DNA of 64,000 nt. Source: Halorussus litoreus. GTDB lineage: Archaea; Halobacteriota; Halobacteria; Halobacteriales; Haladaptataceae. The notes under the pieces were generated by a model, which had not been told where the DNA came from, made no database searches, and saw only the letters and a program-made list of their open reading frames with translations. This document shows positions 32,520 to 41,755 of this stretch, one piece after another. Where the stretch lies: the NCBI RefSeq assembly GCF_003382685.1, contig NZ_KZ859514.1, positions 12,864 to 76,863 on the forward strand, in the 5' to 3' direction. The translations under genes and the position numbers were made by a program. The first letter of the stretch is position 1. Each line of letters opens with the position of its first letter.

Positions 32520-34403
32520 TCAGTAGCTGCGCTCTTTCGGCTCGTAGGTCTTGTCTTCGCCTTCGAGGATGGTCGGCTTGTACCAGAGTTCCGGCGTCCC
32601 CTCGTTCCACGACAGCATCGTGTGCTTGAGCCACTCGTCGTCCTTACGCTCCTGGTGTTCCTGTCGCCAGTGGGCGCCGCGGAACTCGTCGCGGGCCAGC
32701 GCGCCGAGCGTGATTGCCTCCGCGAGGTCGATGAGGTTGCGCGTCTCGATGGTGTGGATGAGGTCGGTGTTGAACGTCCGGGAGGGGTCGGAGACGTACA
32801 CGTCCTGATACGCCTCGCGGACCTCCTGGATGTCCTCGAGCGCCTGCTTGAGCCCCTCCTCGTTCCGGAAGACGTTGACGTTCTCGGTCATCGACTCCTG
32901 GAGGTCGGCCCGGAGCGAGGCGTGCTGGACGCCGGTGTCCTTCTCCAGCAGATGCTCGATGCGGGTGCGTTCGCGCTCGACCGCGCGCCGGACCGTCTCG
33001 TCGGGTTCGACGACTGCGGCACCGCCATCCGCGACGGCGTCGTCGTCACCGCCGGCGTTTCCGCCGTCCGCGACGGCATCGTCTTCCTCGGTACTCGCGG
33101 ACACCGCGCCCGGTTCGACCGGCGTGTCGAGCCCGTCCTCTTCCTCGATCTCGCCGGTGCGGCCGGTCGTGATCTCGGCCTCGCCGAGGTCCGAGCCCGC
33201 GGCGTGACGGCCCGCCCGCGCGCCGAAGACGATGAGCTCCGGCAGAGCGTTGCCGCCGAGCCGGTTCGAGCCGTGGACCGAGACGCAGGCGCACTCGCCC
33301 GCGGCGTACAGGCCGTCGATGCAGGTCAGGCCGTTCTCGTCGGTCTCGATGCCGCCCATCTCGTAGTGCTGGCCGGGCTTGACCGGCATCGGCTCCTCCA
33401 GCCCGTCCACGCCCTCGAAGTCGCGGGCGAGGTGGAGGATGTTTTCGAGCCGGTCGGTGATGCGCTCCTCGCCGAGGTGACGCATGTCGAGGTAGACGTA
33501 CTCGTCCTCGACCCCGCGACCGTTGTTGACCTCCGTGAGCTCCGCGCGGGAGACCACGTCGCGAGAGGCGAGTTCACCGTCGTTGTTCGCGTAGCCGTAC
33601 TCGAACATGAACCGCTCGCCCTCGCTGTTGTAGAGGATGCCGCCCTCACCGCGGACGCCCTCGGAGATGAGCACGCCGGTCGAGGGAAGCGTCGTCGGGT
33701 GGAACTGGACGAACTCCATGTCCTCCAGCGGGACGCCGGCCCGGTAGGCCATCGCCGGGCCGTCACCGGTGTTGGCCACCGCGTTGGTGGTGTGATCGTA
33801 CACCTGTCCGAGTCCACCGGTCGCGAGGATGACACCGTTGCGCGCCTTGAACCCCTCGATCTGGCCGGTCTTGATGTCGTAGGCGATCACGCCGTGACAC
33901 TCCCGGTCGCTCGGGTCGTCGTGGTCGGTCACCGCGAGGTCCGAGACGTACCACTCGTCGTACACCTGGATGCCCCGCTTGACCACCTGCTCGTACATCG
34001 TGTGGAGCATGTGGTGGCCGGTCTCCGCGCCGGCGTACGTCGTCCGGGCGAACGAGAGGCCGCCGAACGGCCGTTGGGAGACGGTGCCGTCGTCCTCGCG
34101 GGAAAACGGCATCCCCCAGTTCTCGAGCTGGACGGTCTCCTCGGGGCTGTCTTGGGCCAGCGTCTCGATTGCCGGGGCGTCGCCGAGGTAGTCCGACCCC
34201 TTCATCGTGTCGTAGGCGTGGAGCTCCCAGTCGTCGCCCTCGCGCAGTGCCGCGTTGATGCCGCCCTCGGCCGCGCCCGTGTGGCTCCGCACCGGGTGGA
34301 GCTTCGTCACGATGGCAACGTCGGCACCCTCCTCGTGGGCCGCGATCGCGGCCCTGAGTCCGGCACCGCCGCCGCCGATCACCAGTACGTCGTGTTCGTG
34401 CAT
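32520..34403 (-). CDS. sdhA: succinate dehydrogenase flavoprotein subunit
   Basis: The 627-residue catalytic subunit oxidises succinate to fumarate with covalently bound FAD. It begins MHEHDVLVIGGGGAGLRAAI (dinucleotide-binding), has the FAD-attachment His in VRSHTGAAEGGINAA, the active-site Arg/His region GAETGHHMLHTM and QFHPTTLPSTGVL, and SVHGSNRLGGNALPE. Between the capping domain and the C-terminal helical domain (about 410-460) there is an acidic linker with repeated DDAVADGG units, a common halophilic insertion that does not touch the active site. It is the last gene of the sdhCDBA operon. Confidence 0.96.
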   Translation of the reverse strand: MHEHDVLVIGGGGAGLRAAIAAHEEGADVAIVTKLHPVRSHTGAAEGGINAALREGDDWELHAYDTMKGSDYLGDAPAIETLAQDSPEETVQLENWGMPFSREDDGTVSQRPFGGLSFARTTYAGAETGHHMLHTMYEQVVKRGIQVYDEWYVSDLAVTDHDDPSDRECHGVIAYDIKTGQIEGFKARNGVILATGGLGQVYDHTTNAVANTGDGPAMAYRAGVPLEDMEFVQFHPTTLPSTGVLISEGVRGEGGILYNSEGERFMFEYGYANNDGELASRDVVSRAELTEVNNGRGVEDEYVYLDMRHLGEERITDRLENILHLARDFEGVDGLEEPMPVKPGQHYEMGGIETDENGLTCIDGLYAAGECACVSVHGSNRLGGNALPELIVFGARAGRHAAGSDLGEAEITTGRTGEIEEEDGLDTPVEPGAVSASTEEDDAVADGGNAGGDDDAVADGGAAVVEPDETVRRAVERERTRIEHLLEKDTGVQHASLRADLQESMTENVNVFRNEEGLKQALEDIQEVREAYQDVYVSDPSRTFNTDLIHTIETRNLIDLAEAITLGALARDEFRGAHWRQEHQERKDDEWLKHTMLSWNEGTPELWYKPTILEGEDKTYEPKERSY

Positions 34404-34445
34404 AGTTGGTAGTTCCGTGGTTGTCTTCGTAATCGTTGCGTTCGG

Positions 34446-35333
34446 TTACCAGAACTTCAGATTCTGCTTGACCGCTTCCCGCTTGAGCTCCTGGATGTGC
34501 TCGGTCAGCGGGATGTCCTTCGGGCAGACGTTCGTACAGGAGAACTGGGTCTGGCACCGCCAGACGCCGTGCTCCTGGTCCATCACGTTCAGCCGGTGTT
34601 CCTTCATGTTCTCGCCCTCGCGTTCGTCCATCGCGAACCGGTAGGCCTTGTTGATGGCTGCCGGGCCGAGATACTGGTTGTCCCCGGCCGCGATGTTACA
34701 GGAGGACATGCACGCGCCACACCAGATGCAGCGCGTGGACATCTTGATCTCCTCGCGATTCTCGGGCGACTGGCGGTACTCCTCGAGGTCGCCCGGCGAC
34801 TCCTCGTCGGGCTGGAAGAACGGCTCGACCGCGTGCATCTGGTCGTAGAAGTGCTCCATGTCCACGACGAGGTCTTTCACCACGTCCTGATGGGGCAGCG
34901 GCTCGACTCGGACGGGTTTGTCGAGGTCCGAGATCTGGGTCTGGCAGCCGAGTCGCTGGCGACCGTTGATGAACAACGCGTCGGACCCGCAGACCGCCTG
35001 CCGGCAGGAGTGGCGGAACGTCAGCGTCGTGTCGTAGGTGTCCCGGGCATAGATGAGCGCGTCCAGGACCGTCATCCCCTTCTCGCGGGGGACGCTGAAG
35101 TCGTCGAACCGCGGCTCCATCTTGCCCTCGACCTCGGGGTCGTACCGGAACACCTTCAGCCGGAAGGCGTCCTGCTCCGGTTCGGCGGGCGCGCCCGACA
35201 CCGACTGGCGCTTGGCGTCCCGATCCGCGCGTCGCCGGTCGCCGTGTGACGCCTCGGGCTGTTCGGCGCTGTCTTCGGCCTCGTGTTCGACGCTCTCGGT
35301 TCGTTCGTCTTCTTTCGGAACTTGCGTGCTCAT
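34446..35333 (-). CDS. sdhB: succinate dehydrogenase iron-sulfur subunit
   Basis: The 295-residue subunit passes electrons from FAD to the membrane quinone. After an acidic extension of about 60 residues comes the ferredoxin domain with SCRQAVCGSDALFI and RLGCQTQ: the third position is Asp rather than Cys, as in E. coli SdhB. The C-terminal domain carries CIWCGACMSSCNIA and CQTQFSCTNVCP for the 4Fe-4S and 3Fe-4S clusters. The ATG at 35333 is chosen because the longer open frame upstream overlaps sdhD in another frame. Confidence 0.95.
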   Translation of the reverse strand: MSTQVPKEDERTESVEHEAEDSAEQPEASHGDRRRADRDAKRQSVSGAPAEPEQDAFRLKVFRYDPEVEGKMEPRFDDFSVPREKGMTVLDALIYARDTYDTTLTFRHSCRQAVCGSDALFINGRQRLGCQTQISDLDKPVRVEPLPHQDVVKDLVVDMEHFYDQMHAVEPFFQPDEESPGDLEEYRQSPENREEIKMSTRCIWCGACMSSCNIAAGDNQYLGPAAINKAYRFAMDEREGENMKEHRLNVMDQEHGVWRCQTQFSCTNVCPKDIPLTEHIQELKREAVKQNLKFW

Positions 35334-35335
35334 TG

Positions 35336-35701
35336 TTACATCACTCCGGACATGACCAGCGCGAGGTAGGTACCCTGCCCCGCCAGCGCGAGGCCGGCGA
35401 TGGCGAGGACGACCTGGACCGCTCGCTTGGCGGTGCCGGTCAGCCCCTGGTTCAGTAGCGCGGCGTACACGCCGTTGACGCCGTGGAACGTCGCGGTCAG
35501 CAGGAACAGCACCATCGTGAGCAGGTAGCCCCACTCCTCCATCCGCGCGGTCGTTCCGGCGAACGTCACCTCGGAGGCGTGCTGAACGAAGTGCAGCAGG
35601 AAGAAGTGAAACGCCAGCACGACGACGAGGAACGCCGCCGTGACGCGCTGGAGCAGCCACGACGTGCTCCCGCTCCGGAACGAAGAGTAGCGTTCGGCCA
35701 T
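35336..35701 (-). CDS. sdhD: succinate dehydrogenase membrane subunit D
   Basis: The 121-residue protein has three membrane helices (about 18-38, 58-78, 95-117). It includes HFFLLHFVQH in the first helix and FLLTATFHGVNGVYAALL in the second, the latter carrying a likely haem or quinone-site His. It is 1 base from sdhC and 2 bases from sdhB. Confidence 0.9.
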   Translation of the reverse strand: MAERYSSFRSGSTSWLLQRVTAAFLVVVLAFHFFLLHFVQHASEVTFAGTTARMEEWGYLLTMVLFLLTATFHGVNGVYAALLNQGLTGTAKRAVQVVLAIAGLALAGQGTYLALVMSGVM

Positions 35702-35702
35702 C

Positions 35703-36131
35703 TCAGAACGCCCCCTCGAGGAACGTCGGGATCGAGGCGATCACGATGACGCCCGTCACGATCAGCGACGCGTAGAAGCTCTTGTCCTGCGATTCCAGGC
35801 CGAGTCCGAGGTCCACGAACAGCAGGCGGACCCCGTTGAGGATGTGGAAGACCGCGACCGCGAGCAGACCGACCTCCATGACCCGGACGATCAGCAGGCT
35901 CTCCAGCCCCTGAATCGTCGCGGTGTACACGTTGAGCTGCTCACCGCCGACCAGCACCGTCTGGCCGTTCGCGCCCGCGATGGCGGTACTCAGTACGGCG
36001 ATGTGGGTGAACAGATAGCCCACGAGTACCCACCCGGTGAACTTGTGGAAGATCCAGGCCCACATCCCGGCCGTAAACTCTCGCCACCGGCCGAAGTCTT
36101 CGACGAGGCCTCGATTGTACGATTGACTCAT
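35703..36131 (-). CDS. sdhC: succinate dehydrogenase cytochrome b subunit C
   Basis: This 142-residue first gene of the operon has three helices. [22 protein letters not shown] carries the SdhC-type FHKFTG and a His that can bind haem b, and [18 protein letters not shown] follows in the second helix. The ATG at 36131 gives the conserved [16 protein letters not shown] start; an ATG 11 codons upstream is less likely. Confidence 0.92.
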   Translation of the reverse strand: MSQSYNRGLVEDFGRWREFTAGMWAWIFHKFTGWVLVGYLFTHIAVLSTAIAGANGQTVLVGGEQLNVYTATIQGLESLLIVRVMEVGLLAVAVFHILNGVRLLFVDLGLGLESQDKSFYASLIVTGVIVIASIPTFLEGAF

Positions 36132-36174
36132 ACTTGTCCGTTCGGGGAGTTGGACTGTGGGCAAATAGAAGTTT

Positions 36175-37242
36175 CTACCTGCTTTCGGGCGGCGGCGCTA
36201 CGTCGCCGTCACTTTCTCGGTCCTTTCTCGCCCGGTCGCGCTTGAGCGCCCGACGGGTGTCGGCGGCGAGCTCGACCATGTGACACAACGGGTTCCCGGG
36301 GTAGACCACCGGGTTCTCCAGCACGCCGACCAGCAGACCGGTGAACGGTGCCGTGACGCGCTCGCTGTCGGTCTTGAACGGGTTCGTGATGGTGCAGATG
36401 ACGTCGCCCTCGTACACCAGCGAGCCGCGGTCGTGGTGCATCTCGACGATGCCGCCCACGTCGGCCCGGAGCCACGTCTTCTCCATCTCGTCGTCGATGA
36501 CGGTGCGCCAGCCCGGCCACTTGACCGCGTCGGTCCGGTGGAGGCCGTACTCGGCGAGCACGCTCTCGACGCCCTCCAGCCCGCGGTCGATGAACTCTCG
36601 TTGGAAGCGGTGGGCCTCGCCCATCTCGATGGTGATGGTCGGGACGCCGTACTCGCTGGCCTCCCGGCGGAGCGTCCCCGAGGGCCCCTCCGAGGCGATG
36701 ACGACGTTCGAGCCGAACGACTTGGCGAGGCGGGCGACGTCGGGGTCGTTCGTGTCCGCGCGGACGTGCAACATGTTCGTCCGCCCGCGCGTGGACGTGT
36801 GGAAGTCCAGCCCCACGTCGCAGGGCGCGATGAAGTTCCGGAATATCTGGTGGGCCATCCGCTTGGCACTCGTCGAGCCGGCCCGACCGGGGAACGACCG
36901 GTTGAGGTCGCGGTCGTAGATGGGGAGGTAGCGCTCCTGCGCGATGAATCCTGGGACGTTCAGCACGGGGAGACAGACCAGCGTCCCGCAGAGGTCGTCG
37001 TGGTTCCACTCGTGGGCGACCTCCCGGACGACCTCGATGCCGTTGAGTTCGTCGCCGTGGGCCGCCGCCGACAGGAACACCGTCGGGCCGGGTTCGGAGC
37101 CGTTGACGATGGTGACGGGGATGCGAACCGGGTCGCCAAGATACGTCTCGCTGATGCCGTATCGGATGTTCTGGGTCTCGCCCGGTTCCACGATGCCGCC
37201 GTTGTAGGTGAAGGCGTCGGGGTCCGGGTCCGAACCGGTCAT
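36175..37242 (-). CDS. succinylglutamate desuccinylase/aspartoacylase family zinc hydrolase
   Basis: This 355-residue zinc-dependent deacylase or carboxypeptidase of the M14-like AstE/AspA family has zinc ligands in [16 protein letters not shown] (His and Glu) and LDFHTSTRG (His), and the catalytic Glu in [10 protein letters not shown]. The C-terminal beta domain ends in [13 protein letters not shown]. It is divergent from the RimK-retropepsin gene across 137 bases, and the two families co-occur in other organisms, so a shared role in making or trimming a glutamylated product is likely but unproven. The ATG at 37242 has a TATA box (GTTTATATATGG) 20-31 bases upstream. Confidence 0.85.
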   Translation of the reverse strand: MTGSDPDPDAFTYNGGIVEPGETQNIRYGISETYLGDPVRIPVTIVNGSEPGPTVFLSAAAHGDELNGIEVVREVAHEWNHDDLCGTLVCLPVLNVPGFIAQERYLPIYDRDLNRSFPGRAGSTSAKRMAHQIFRNFIAPCDVGLDFHTSTRGRTNMLHVRADTNDPDVARLAKSFGSNVVIASEGPSGTLRREASEYGVPTITIEMGEAHRFQREFIDRGLEGVESVLAEYGLHRTDAVKWPGWRTVIDDEMEKTWLRADVGGIVEMHHDRGSLVYEGDVICTITNPFKTDSERVTAPFTGLLVGVLENPVVYPGNPLCHMVELAADTRRALKRDRARKDRESDGDVAPPPESR

Positions 37243-37261
37243 ACCACCCACTCGGACCCCG

Positions 37262-37273
37262 CCATATATAAAC
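37262..37273 (-). promoter_or_regulatory. TATA box of the zinc deacylase gene
   Basis: GTTTATATATGG on the minus strand, 20-31 bases before the ATG at 37242. Confidence 0.65.
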
Positions 37274-37343
37274 TCGCGGCAGTCGGGACGAACGTCCTGA
37301 CCATTCCTTTCGACTCGCCGACGTTCGCGTTCCAGACGATTCC

Positions 37344-37353
37344 ATTTTATAAC
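37344..37353 (+). promoter_or_regulatory. TATA box of the rimK-like gene
   Basis: CCATTTTATAAC, whose TATA part lies about 27-36 bases before the ATG at 37380, fitting a leaderless transcript. Confidence 0.6.
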
Positions 37354-37379
37354 TTCGGGCCTCCAACGATAGCCCACGA

Positions 37380-38720
37380 ATGACTACTGACGGGTCCGGC
37401 GTCCGGGTGGGCGTACTGAGCCTTCACAACAGCAAGGAGACGAAAGCGATCCTGAACGCGGTCGAAGATCTCGGCCACGACCCCTACTGGCTCCGTGAGG
37501 AGAACACGGCGGTCAACATCGCGGACGACGAGGTCGAACTCGAACCCGACATCGACGTGGTCGCTAATCGACTCCTGTTGTCGAACACCGAACAGCCCTC
37601 CGAGGCGCTCGGGCTCGCCAAGATCTACGACTCACTGTTGCCGATCCTCAACGACCCGAATTCCGTGATGACCGCCATCCACAAGTTCTCGACCGCCACC
37701 TCGCTGGCCGCGGCGGGACTTCCGGTGCCCGACGCGCTGCTCGCGCTGTCGAACGACCGGCTCAACGACGGCCGCGCGACCTTCGGCGAGGAGGCCGTCT
37801 ACAAGACCGCCATCGGCACCCACGGCGGCGGGACGTGGAAGGTCGGCGCGGACGAACTCGTCAACCCAAGAGTCGGCGACCGGCAGGCCTTCCTCCAGGA
37901 GCTCATCGAGCGCGACGAGGGCGAACACCGCGACCTCCGGGTGTACGTCGTCGGCGACCGCATCGTCGGCGCGATGAACCGCTACGCGCCCGACAACGAC
38001 TGGCGGACCAACGTCGCACTGGGCGGTGCCGTCGAGGACGCGACCGAGACGATGCCCGACGAGGTCGCCGAGATCGCCCGCGAGGCCGCGGACGTCATCG
38101 GCCTCGACTACGCGGGCGTCGACCTCATCGAGGGCCACGAGGGCTGGCACGTCCTCGAGGTCAACCCCACCGCGGGGTTCAAGGGGCTGTTCAAGGCGAC
38201 CGAGCGCAGCGCCGCGCCGTACATCGCCCAGCTCGCCATCGAGCGCGGCGGTGGCACGGTCGACGAGCGCCGCGTCGAGGAGCTGGCCGCGACGCTCGAC
38301 GACTCGGTGCCCGCCTGCAAGCCCCGGCCGAAGGACACCGGCCCGACCGAACCGGTCACCATCGGTTACACGGAGGAGGTGGTCCTGAGCGGTACGTCCG
38401 GCTCGGAGACCGTCACCGCAAAGTCCGACACGGGCGCGACCCGGACCAGCATCGACACCAAGCTGGCGGCCCAGATCGGCGCGGGCCCGATCAAGAGCAT
38501 CGCCCGCGTGAAGTCCGGCTCCAGCAAGACCAGCAGGTCCCGCCCGGTCGTCGACGTGGTGGTCGGCGTCGGCGGGAACCGACACACCGTGACCGCGAGC
38601 ATCGAGGACCGCGGGCACATGGACTACCCGGTGTTGCTCGGTCGGGACATCCTGAAAAACTATCAGGTGGACGTCCGTCGGCGCGCGGATCAAGAAGAGG
38701 AGACCGAGGAAGAAGAATAA
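37380..38720 (+). CDS. RimK-type glutamate ligase fused to a retropepsin-like domain
   Basis: The 446-residue protein is a fusion. Residues 1-295 are a RimK-family ATP-grasp ligase (VVANRLLLSNTE, KTAIGTHGGGTWKVG for ATP binding, YAGVDLIEG and LEVNPTAGFKG for Mg ligands), which adds amino acids such as glutamate to a carboxyl group. Residues about 320-430 are an RimB/DUF785-type retropepsin-like domain: TAKSDTGATRTSID holds the DTGA motif of aspartyl protease folds, and YPVLLGRDIL closes it. An acidic tail follows. In other organisms RimK and the DUF785 protein are separate but neighbouring, and both occur with an AstE-like deacylase, as here on the other strand. The substrate is unknown. Confidence 0.88.
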   Translation: MTTDGSGVRVGVLSLHNSKETKAILNAVEDLGHDPYWLREENTAVNIADDEVELEPDIDVVANRLLLSNTEQPSEALGLAKIYDSLLPILNDPNSVMTAIHKFSTATSLAAAGLPVPDALLALSNDRLNDGRATFGEEAVYKTAIGTHGGGTWKVGADELVNPRVGDRQAFLQELIERDEGEHRDLRVYVVGDRIVGAMNRYAPDNDWRTNVALGGAVEDATETMPDEVAEIAREAADVIGLDYAGVDLIEGHEGWHVLEVNPTAGFKGLFKATERSAAPYIAQLAIERGGGTVDERRVEELAATLDDSVPACKPRPKDTGPTEPVTIGYTEEVVLSGTSGSETVTAKSDTGATRTSIDTKLAAQIGAGPIKSIARVKSGSSKTSRSRPVVDVVVGVGGNRHTVTASIEDRGHMDYPVLLGRDILKNYQVDVRRRADQEEETEEEE

Positions 38721-38797
38721 CGACTGGAGCGCCAATCCCGACGGTCGAGCACGACAATCTATTTCCCGATAAGCATCCGTAGTATCGGACGACACAC

Positions 38798-39370
38798 ATG
38801 CGACGGAGTACGCGGACCGCTGTCGGCCGAGTCGTCGAGCGCGCCATCAGATACGGACTCGTCGCCGTGTTCGGCGAGGGCGTCCGACGGCGGAACCCCG
38901 GCGCGATAGCGAACGCCGTCGGCTCGCTCGCGGCCACCTATCTTCCGAATCTCGTCGAGTCTCAGTGGAACGTCGAGTTCCGGCCGTGGCAGCGCGTCTA
39001 CGCCGGCGTCGCGATGCTGGCCCATGCGATCGGGATGCTCGGTCCGTACGACGACACGTGGTGGTGGGACCACGTGACTCACACCCTCTCGGCCACGCTG
39101 TTCGGTGGGGTCGTCCACGCCGCCGCGCGCCGCCGCGGGCGCGACCCCCGACCGCGGGTCCTCGGTGCCGTCGTCTGTGCGGGCGTCGTCTGGGAGATTC
39201 TGGAGTACACCATCCACGCGGTCAGCCGGCGACTCGGCGTCGAACCGCTGCTGGTCCACTACAGCACGCGCGACACCGTCCTCGACCTCGTGTTCAACGT
39301 GATGGGGGCGCTCTTGGTCGTGGTCTTCGGGGACCGTCTGCTGGGGAACTTCGTCGAAGACGGGACGTAA
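38798..39370 (+). CDS. multi-pass membrane protein, DUF2238/YjdF-like
   Basis: The 190-residue protein has about four membrane helices. The pattern WWDHVTHTLSATLFGG, then VWEILEYTIHAV and DTVLDLVFNVMGALL resembles the DUF2238/YjdF family, whose conserved Asp, His and Glu are all present. Function is unknown. The ATG at 38798 follows the rimK-like gene by 77 bases on the same strand. Confidence 0.7.
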   Translation: MRRSTRTAVGRVVERAIRYGLVAVFGEGVRRRNPGAIANAVGSLAATYLPNLVESQWNVEFRPWQRVYAGVAMLAHAIGMLGPYDDTWWWDHVTHTLSATLFGGVVHAAARRRGRDPRPRVLGAVVCAGVVWEILEYTIHAVSRRLGVEPLLVHYSTRDTVLDLVFNVMGALLVVVFGDRLLGNFVEDGT

Positions 39371-39750
39371 TCTCTCTTTTCGTGGGTGTTCTCGTTCGGC
39401 CAAGCTACTCGAACAGGCGAGTGTTCTCGAAAGCCCTCGGCGCGGTCACGCGAGCGAAGCGAGTGTGACGTTGTCTGCGTGAGCGCCGCGAACGCAGGTT
39501 CGACGGACGGGTCCGTCGGCGTCGGAGCTTGTCTCGGACAGAACTCGCGGTCGTTCAGCAGAATATCTCGCGGGCGCAGAACTGCGCCCGCGAGATAGTA
39601 GCCGTGTTGAGACGACCATGCGAACGCGAGCGCGCCTCGCCCGTTCAGTCCACCAGGGTAGCGGTTGTTTCACTGGCCGACACCAGTAGTGGTCTCCTCT
39701 CCAGCTACCGCCCCGAACCGTCCCGACAACGCTCCAAAGAATCGGACCGA
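39371..39750. other. convergent intergenic region, no gene
   Basis: This stretch lies between the 3' ends of the YjdF-like and spoVR genes. It contains GC-rich inverted repeats and the strong hairpin listed separately. I see no gene. Confidence 0.5.
39564..39597. terminator. perfect 15-bp hairpin
   Basis: TATCTCGCGGGCGCA-GAAC-TGCGCCCGCGAGATA has a perfect stem of 15 base pairs with a 4-base loop, lying between convergent genes; a bidirectional terminator is the simplest reading. Confidence 0.55.
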
Positions 39751-41733
39751 CTACGCCAGCCAGTCGTCGGGCTTGGTGTCGTAGTCGACCTCGTCGGCCG
39801 CCACGTCCTCGACCTCGGTCCAGTCTAAGTCCTCCATCGTGAACTCCTCGCCGTCGTAGCGCAGTAGTTTGCCGACCTCCTCCGGGTCGGGCTCGCGGTC
39901 GCGCCGCCGGGCGATCTCGGCGTCGCGGTCGTCGACCTCCTTCACGATGGTCTTGAGGTTCACCGGGCGACCCCAGAGGTCGAACACGCGTTCGAGGGTA
40001 CGCTTGGCCTGCTGGAGGTCGAGCATCACGCCGTTGTAGTGGTGGCCCAGCAGCAGCTCGTTGCGGTTGTTGTAGTTGCCGTCGTACACCGCGATGGTGG
40101 GCTTGCCGAAGTTGGTGAACTGGAGCATCAGTTTCTTCTTCACGTCCTCGTAGTCGGTGCTGGCGACCCGGTAGTCGCCCGTGGTCCGGCTGAACTCGTA
40201 GGTGAAGTACTCGTTGTCGGTGACGAACTCCTGAGTCAGGAAGCTGTCGAGGAACGTCACGTCGTTGTGGCTCTCCCGGACTTCCCGGAGTTTGTCCCAG
40301 CCGGTGGTGTACTCCACGTCCGCGATTGCCTCCTCGACGGTGGCGTACCGCGCGTCGTCGACGACGTACCGGGCGTACCGTTCGAGGTCCTGCTGGGAGA
40401 TCGACCGGAGGAACCCCCGGTTCTGGCGCTTGCAAAGCGAGAAGTGTCGCTCCGCGAGGCCCGCGTAGGTCAGTAGCTTCCACGGGTACCGCTCCACGTC
40501 GATCTCCCCGGCTTTCGCCCGGTCGAGATTCTCGCCGTCGACCTTCTCGGGTACCAGCGCTTCGAGGTCGTCGAGATTCTCGGGGTCGACGGCGTCGATG
40601 CGGTGGTCGACCGCGAGCAGGTCCTGCACGCGCTCGAAGTCCACCGTGTCGTGGAAGTTGCGCCACGTGACGCCCTCCACGCGGAGCAGCTTCCGGGCGA
40701 CCTCCCGGCGGTTCTCGGTGTTCTCGACGTACTCCCACAGCTCCTTGCCGAGCTGGTAGGGGTTGAGGCCGGGCGAGTTCAGGACTCGCGCCTGGTGGTC
40801 GGCGTACTGGAGGAACTCGTCGTCGCCCGCGAACGCCTCCTCGCCCATCATCATCGACTCCCAGTAGGCGGCCCAGCCCTCGTTCATGACCTTCGTGAGC
40901 TTCTGCGCTGCGAAGTAGTACGACTCCGCCCGAAGCATCTCCAGGATCTCCTTCTGCCACTCGGTCATCTCCTCGGCCTTCTCGGTCTCGGCGTCGTACG
41001 CCTTGCCGTGGTCCCGGAGGAAGGCCAACACGTCCATCTCCGGCTCGTCGAGGTCGGCGGCCTCCTCCTGTTCGTCGAGGAACTCCTCGTCGAACACCTG
41101 CTGGACGACCTCGTCGCTGAGGTCCATCTCGTCGAGCTTCTCGGCGAGTTCGGCCTCCTCGATGTCCTCGTCGCCCTCTTCGCGCTCGTACTGGCGCTTG
41201 AACGGCTCGTGCTGGTCGATGTTGTCTTCGAGACAGAGCACGCTGTCGATCCACTGCTCGACCGCCTCGCGGTCGATCTCCGGGTCGGCCATGTACTCTT
41301 CGATGCGGCGGGCGTGGCGCTCCAGCATCGCCGCGGCGTCGAGTTCGTCGGCGAACATCCGGTACCAGCGGTTCCGCGCGAAGAAGTCGGCGTGGGCCTC
41401 GACGTGGGTGATGACCGCCTTCTGGTCGGCGATTGCGTTGGACTCCTGGAGGAACGCGTGGGACGGGTCGTCGTTGATGACGATCTCGAACGCCTTCCCG
41501 CCGGTGTACTGGCCCTGCTTCTGCTGGCGGTCGTACTGCATGCCCCACCGCCAGTGGGGGTACCGCTGTTGGAACCCGTTGTACGCGATGAGTTCGTTCA
41601 TCTCGTCGTAGTCGACCACCCAGTAGTTCACGTCGTACGGGGCCAGCCCGAGCTTCTGGGCCAGTTCGCGGGCCTCGTCGGCGGGTTCCTGGAGCGGTTC
41701 GGCTGCCTTCTCGGTGCGGGGTCGCTCTCTCAT
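39751..41733 (-). CDS. spoVR: SpoVR family protein
   Basis: The 660-residue SpoVR/YcgB-like protein has the typical N-terminus (ARELAQKLGLAPYDVNYWVV, FQQRYPHWRWGMQYDRQQKQ) and the conserved middle part (ESMMMGEEAFAGDDEFLQYA, HQARVLNSPGLNPYQLGKEL). The biochemical role is unknown; the family is named for spore cortex formation in Bacillus but is also present in non-sporulating bacteria and archaea together with PrkA and DUF444 proteins. It is the last gene of that operon. The ATG at 41733 lies within a 26-base direct repeat that joins it to the preceding stop codon. Confidence 0.93.
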   Translation of the reverse strand: MRERPRTEKAAEPLQEPADEARELAQKLGLAPYDVNYWVVDYDEMNELIAYNGFQQRYPHWRWGMQYDRQQKQGQYTGGKAFEIVINDDPSHAFLQESNAIADQKAVITHVEAHADFFARNRWYRMFADELDAAAMLERHARRIEEYMADPEIDREAVEQWIDSVLCLEDNIDQHEPFKRQYEREEGDEDIEEAELAEKLDEMDLSDEVVQQVFDEEFLDEQEEAADLDEPEMDVLAFLRDHGKAYDAETEKAEEMTEWQKEILEMLRAESYYFAAQKLTKVMNEGWAAYWESMMMGEEAFAGDDEFLQYADHQARVLNSPGLNPYQLGKELWEYVENTENRREVARKLLRVEGVTWRNFHDTVDFERVQDLLAVDHRIDAVDPENLDDLEALVPEKVDGENLDRAKAGEIDVERYPWKLLTYAGLAERHFSLCKRQNRGFLRSISQQDLERYARYVVDDARYATVEEAIADVEYTTGWDKLREVRESHNDVTFLDSFLTQEFVTDNEYFTYEFSRTTGDYRVASTDYEDVKKKLMLQFTNFGKPTIAVYDGNYNNRNELLLGHHYNGVMLDLQQAKRTLERVFDLWGRPVNLKTIVKEVDDRDAEIARRRDREPDPEEVGKLLRYDGEEFTMEDLDWTEVEDVAADEVDYDTKPDDWLA

Positions 41734-41755
41734 GATTCGGCCTCCATGTTGGGTG

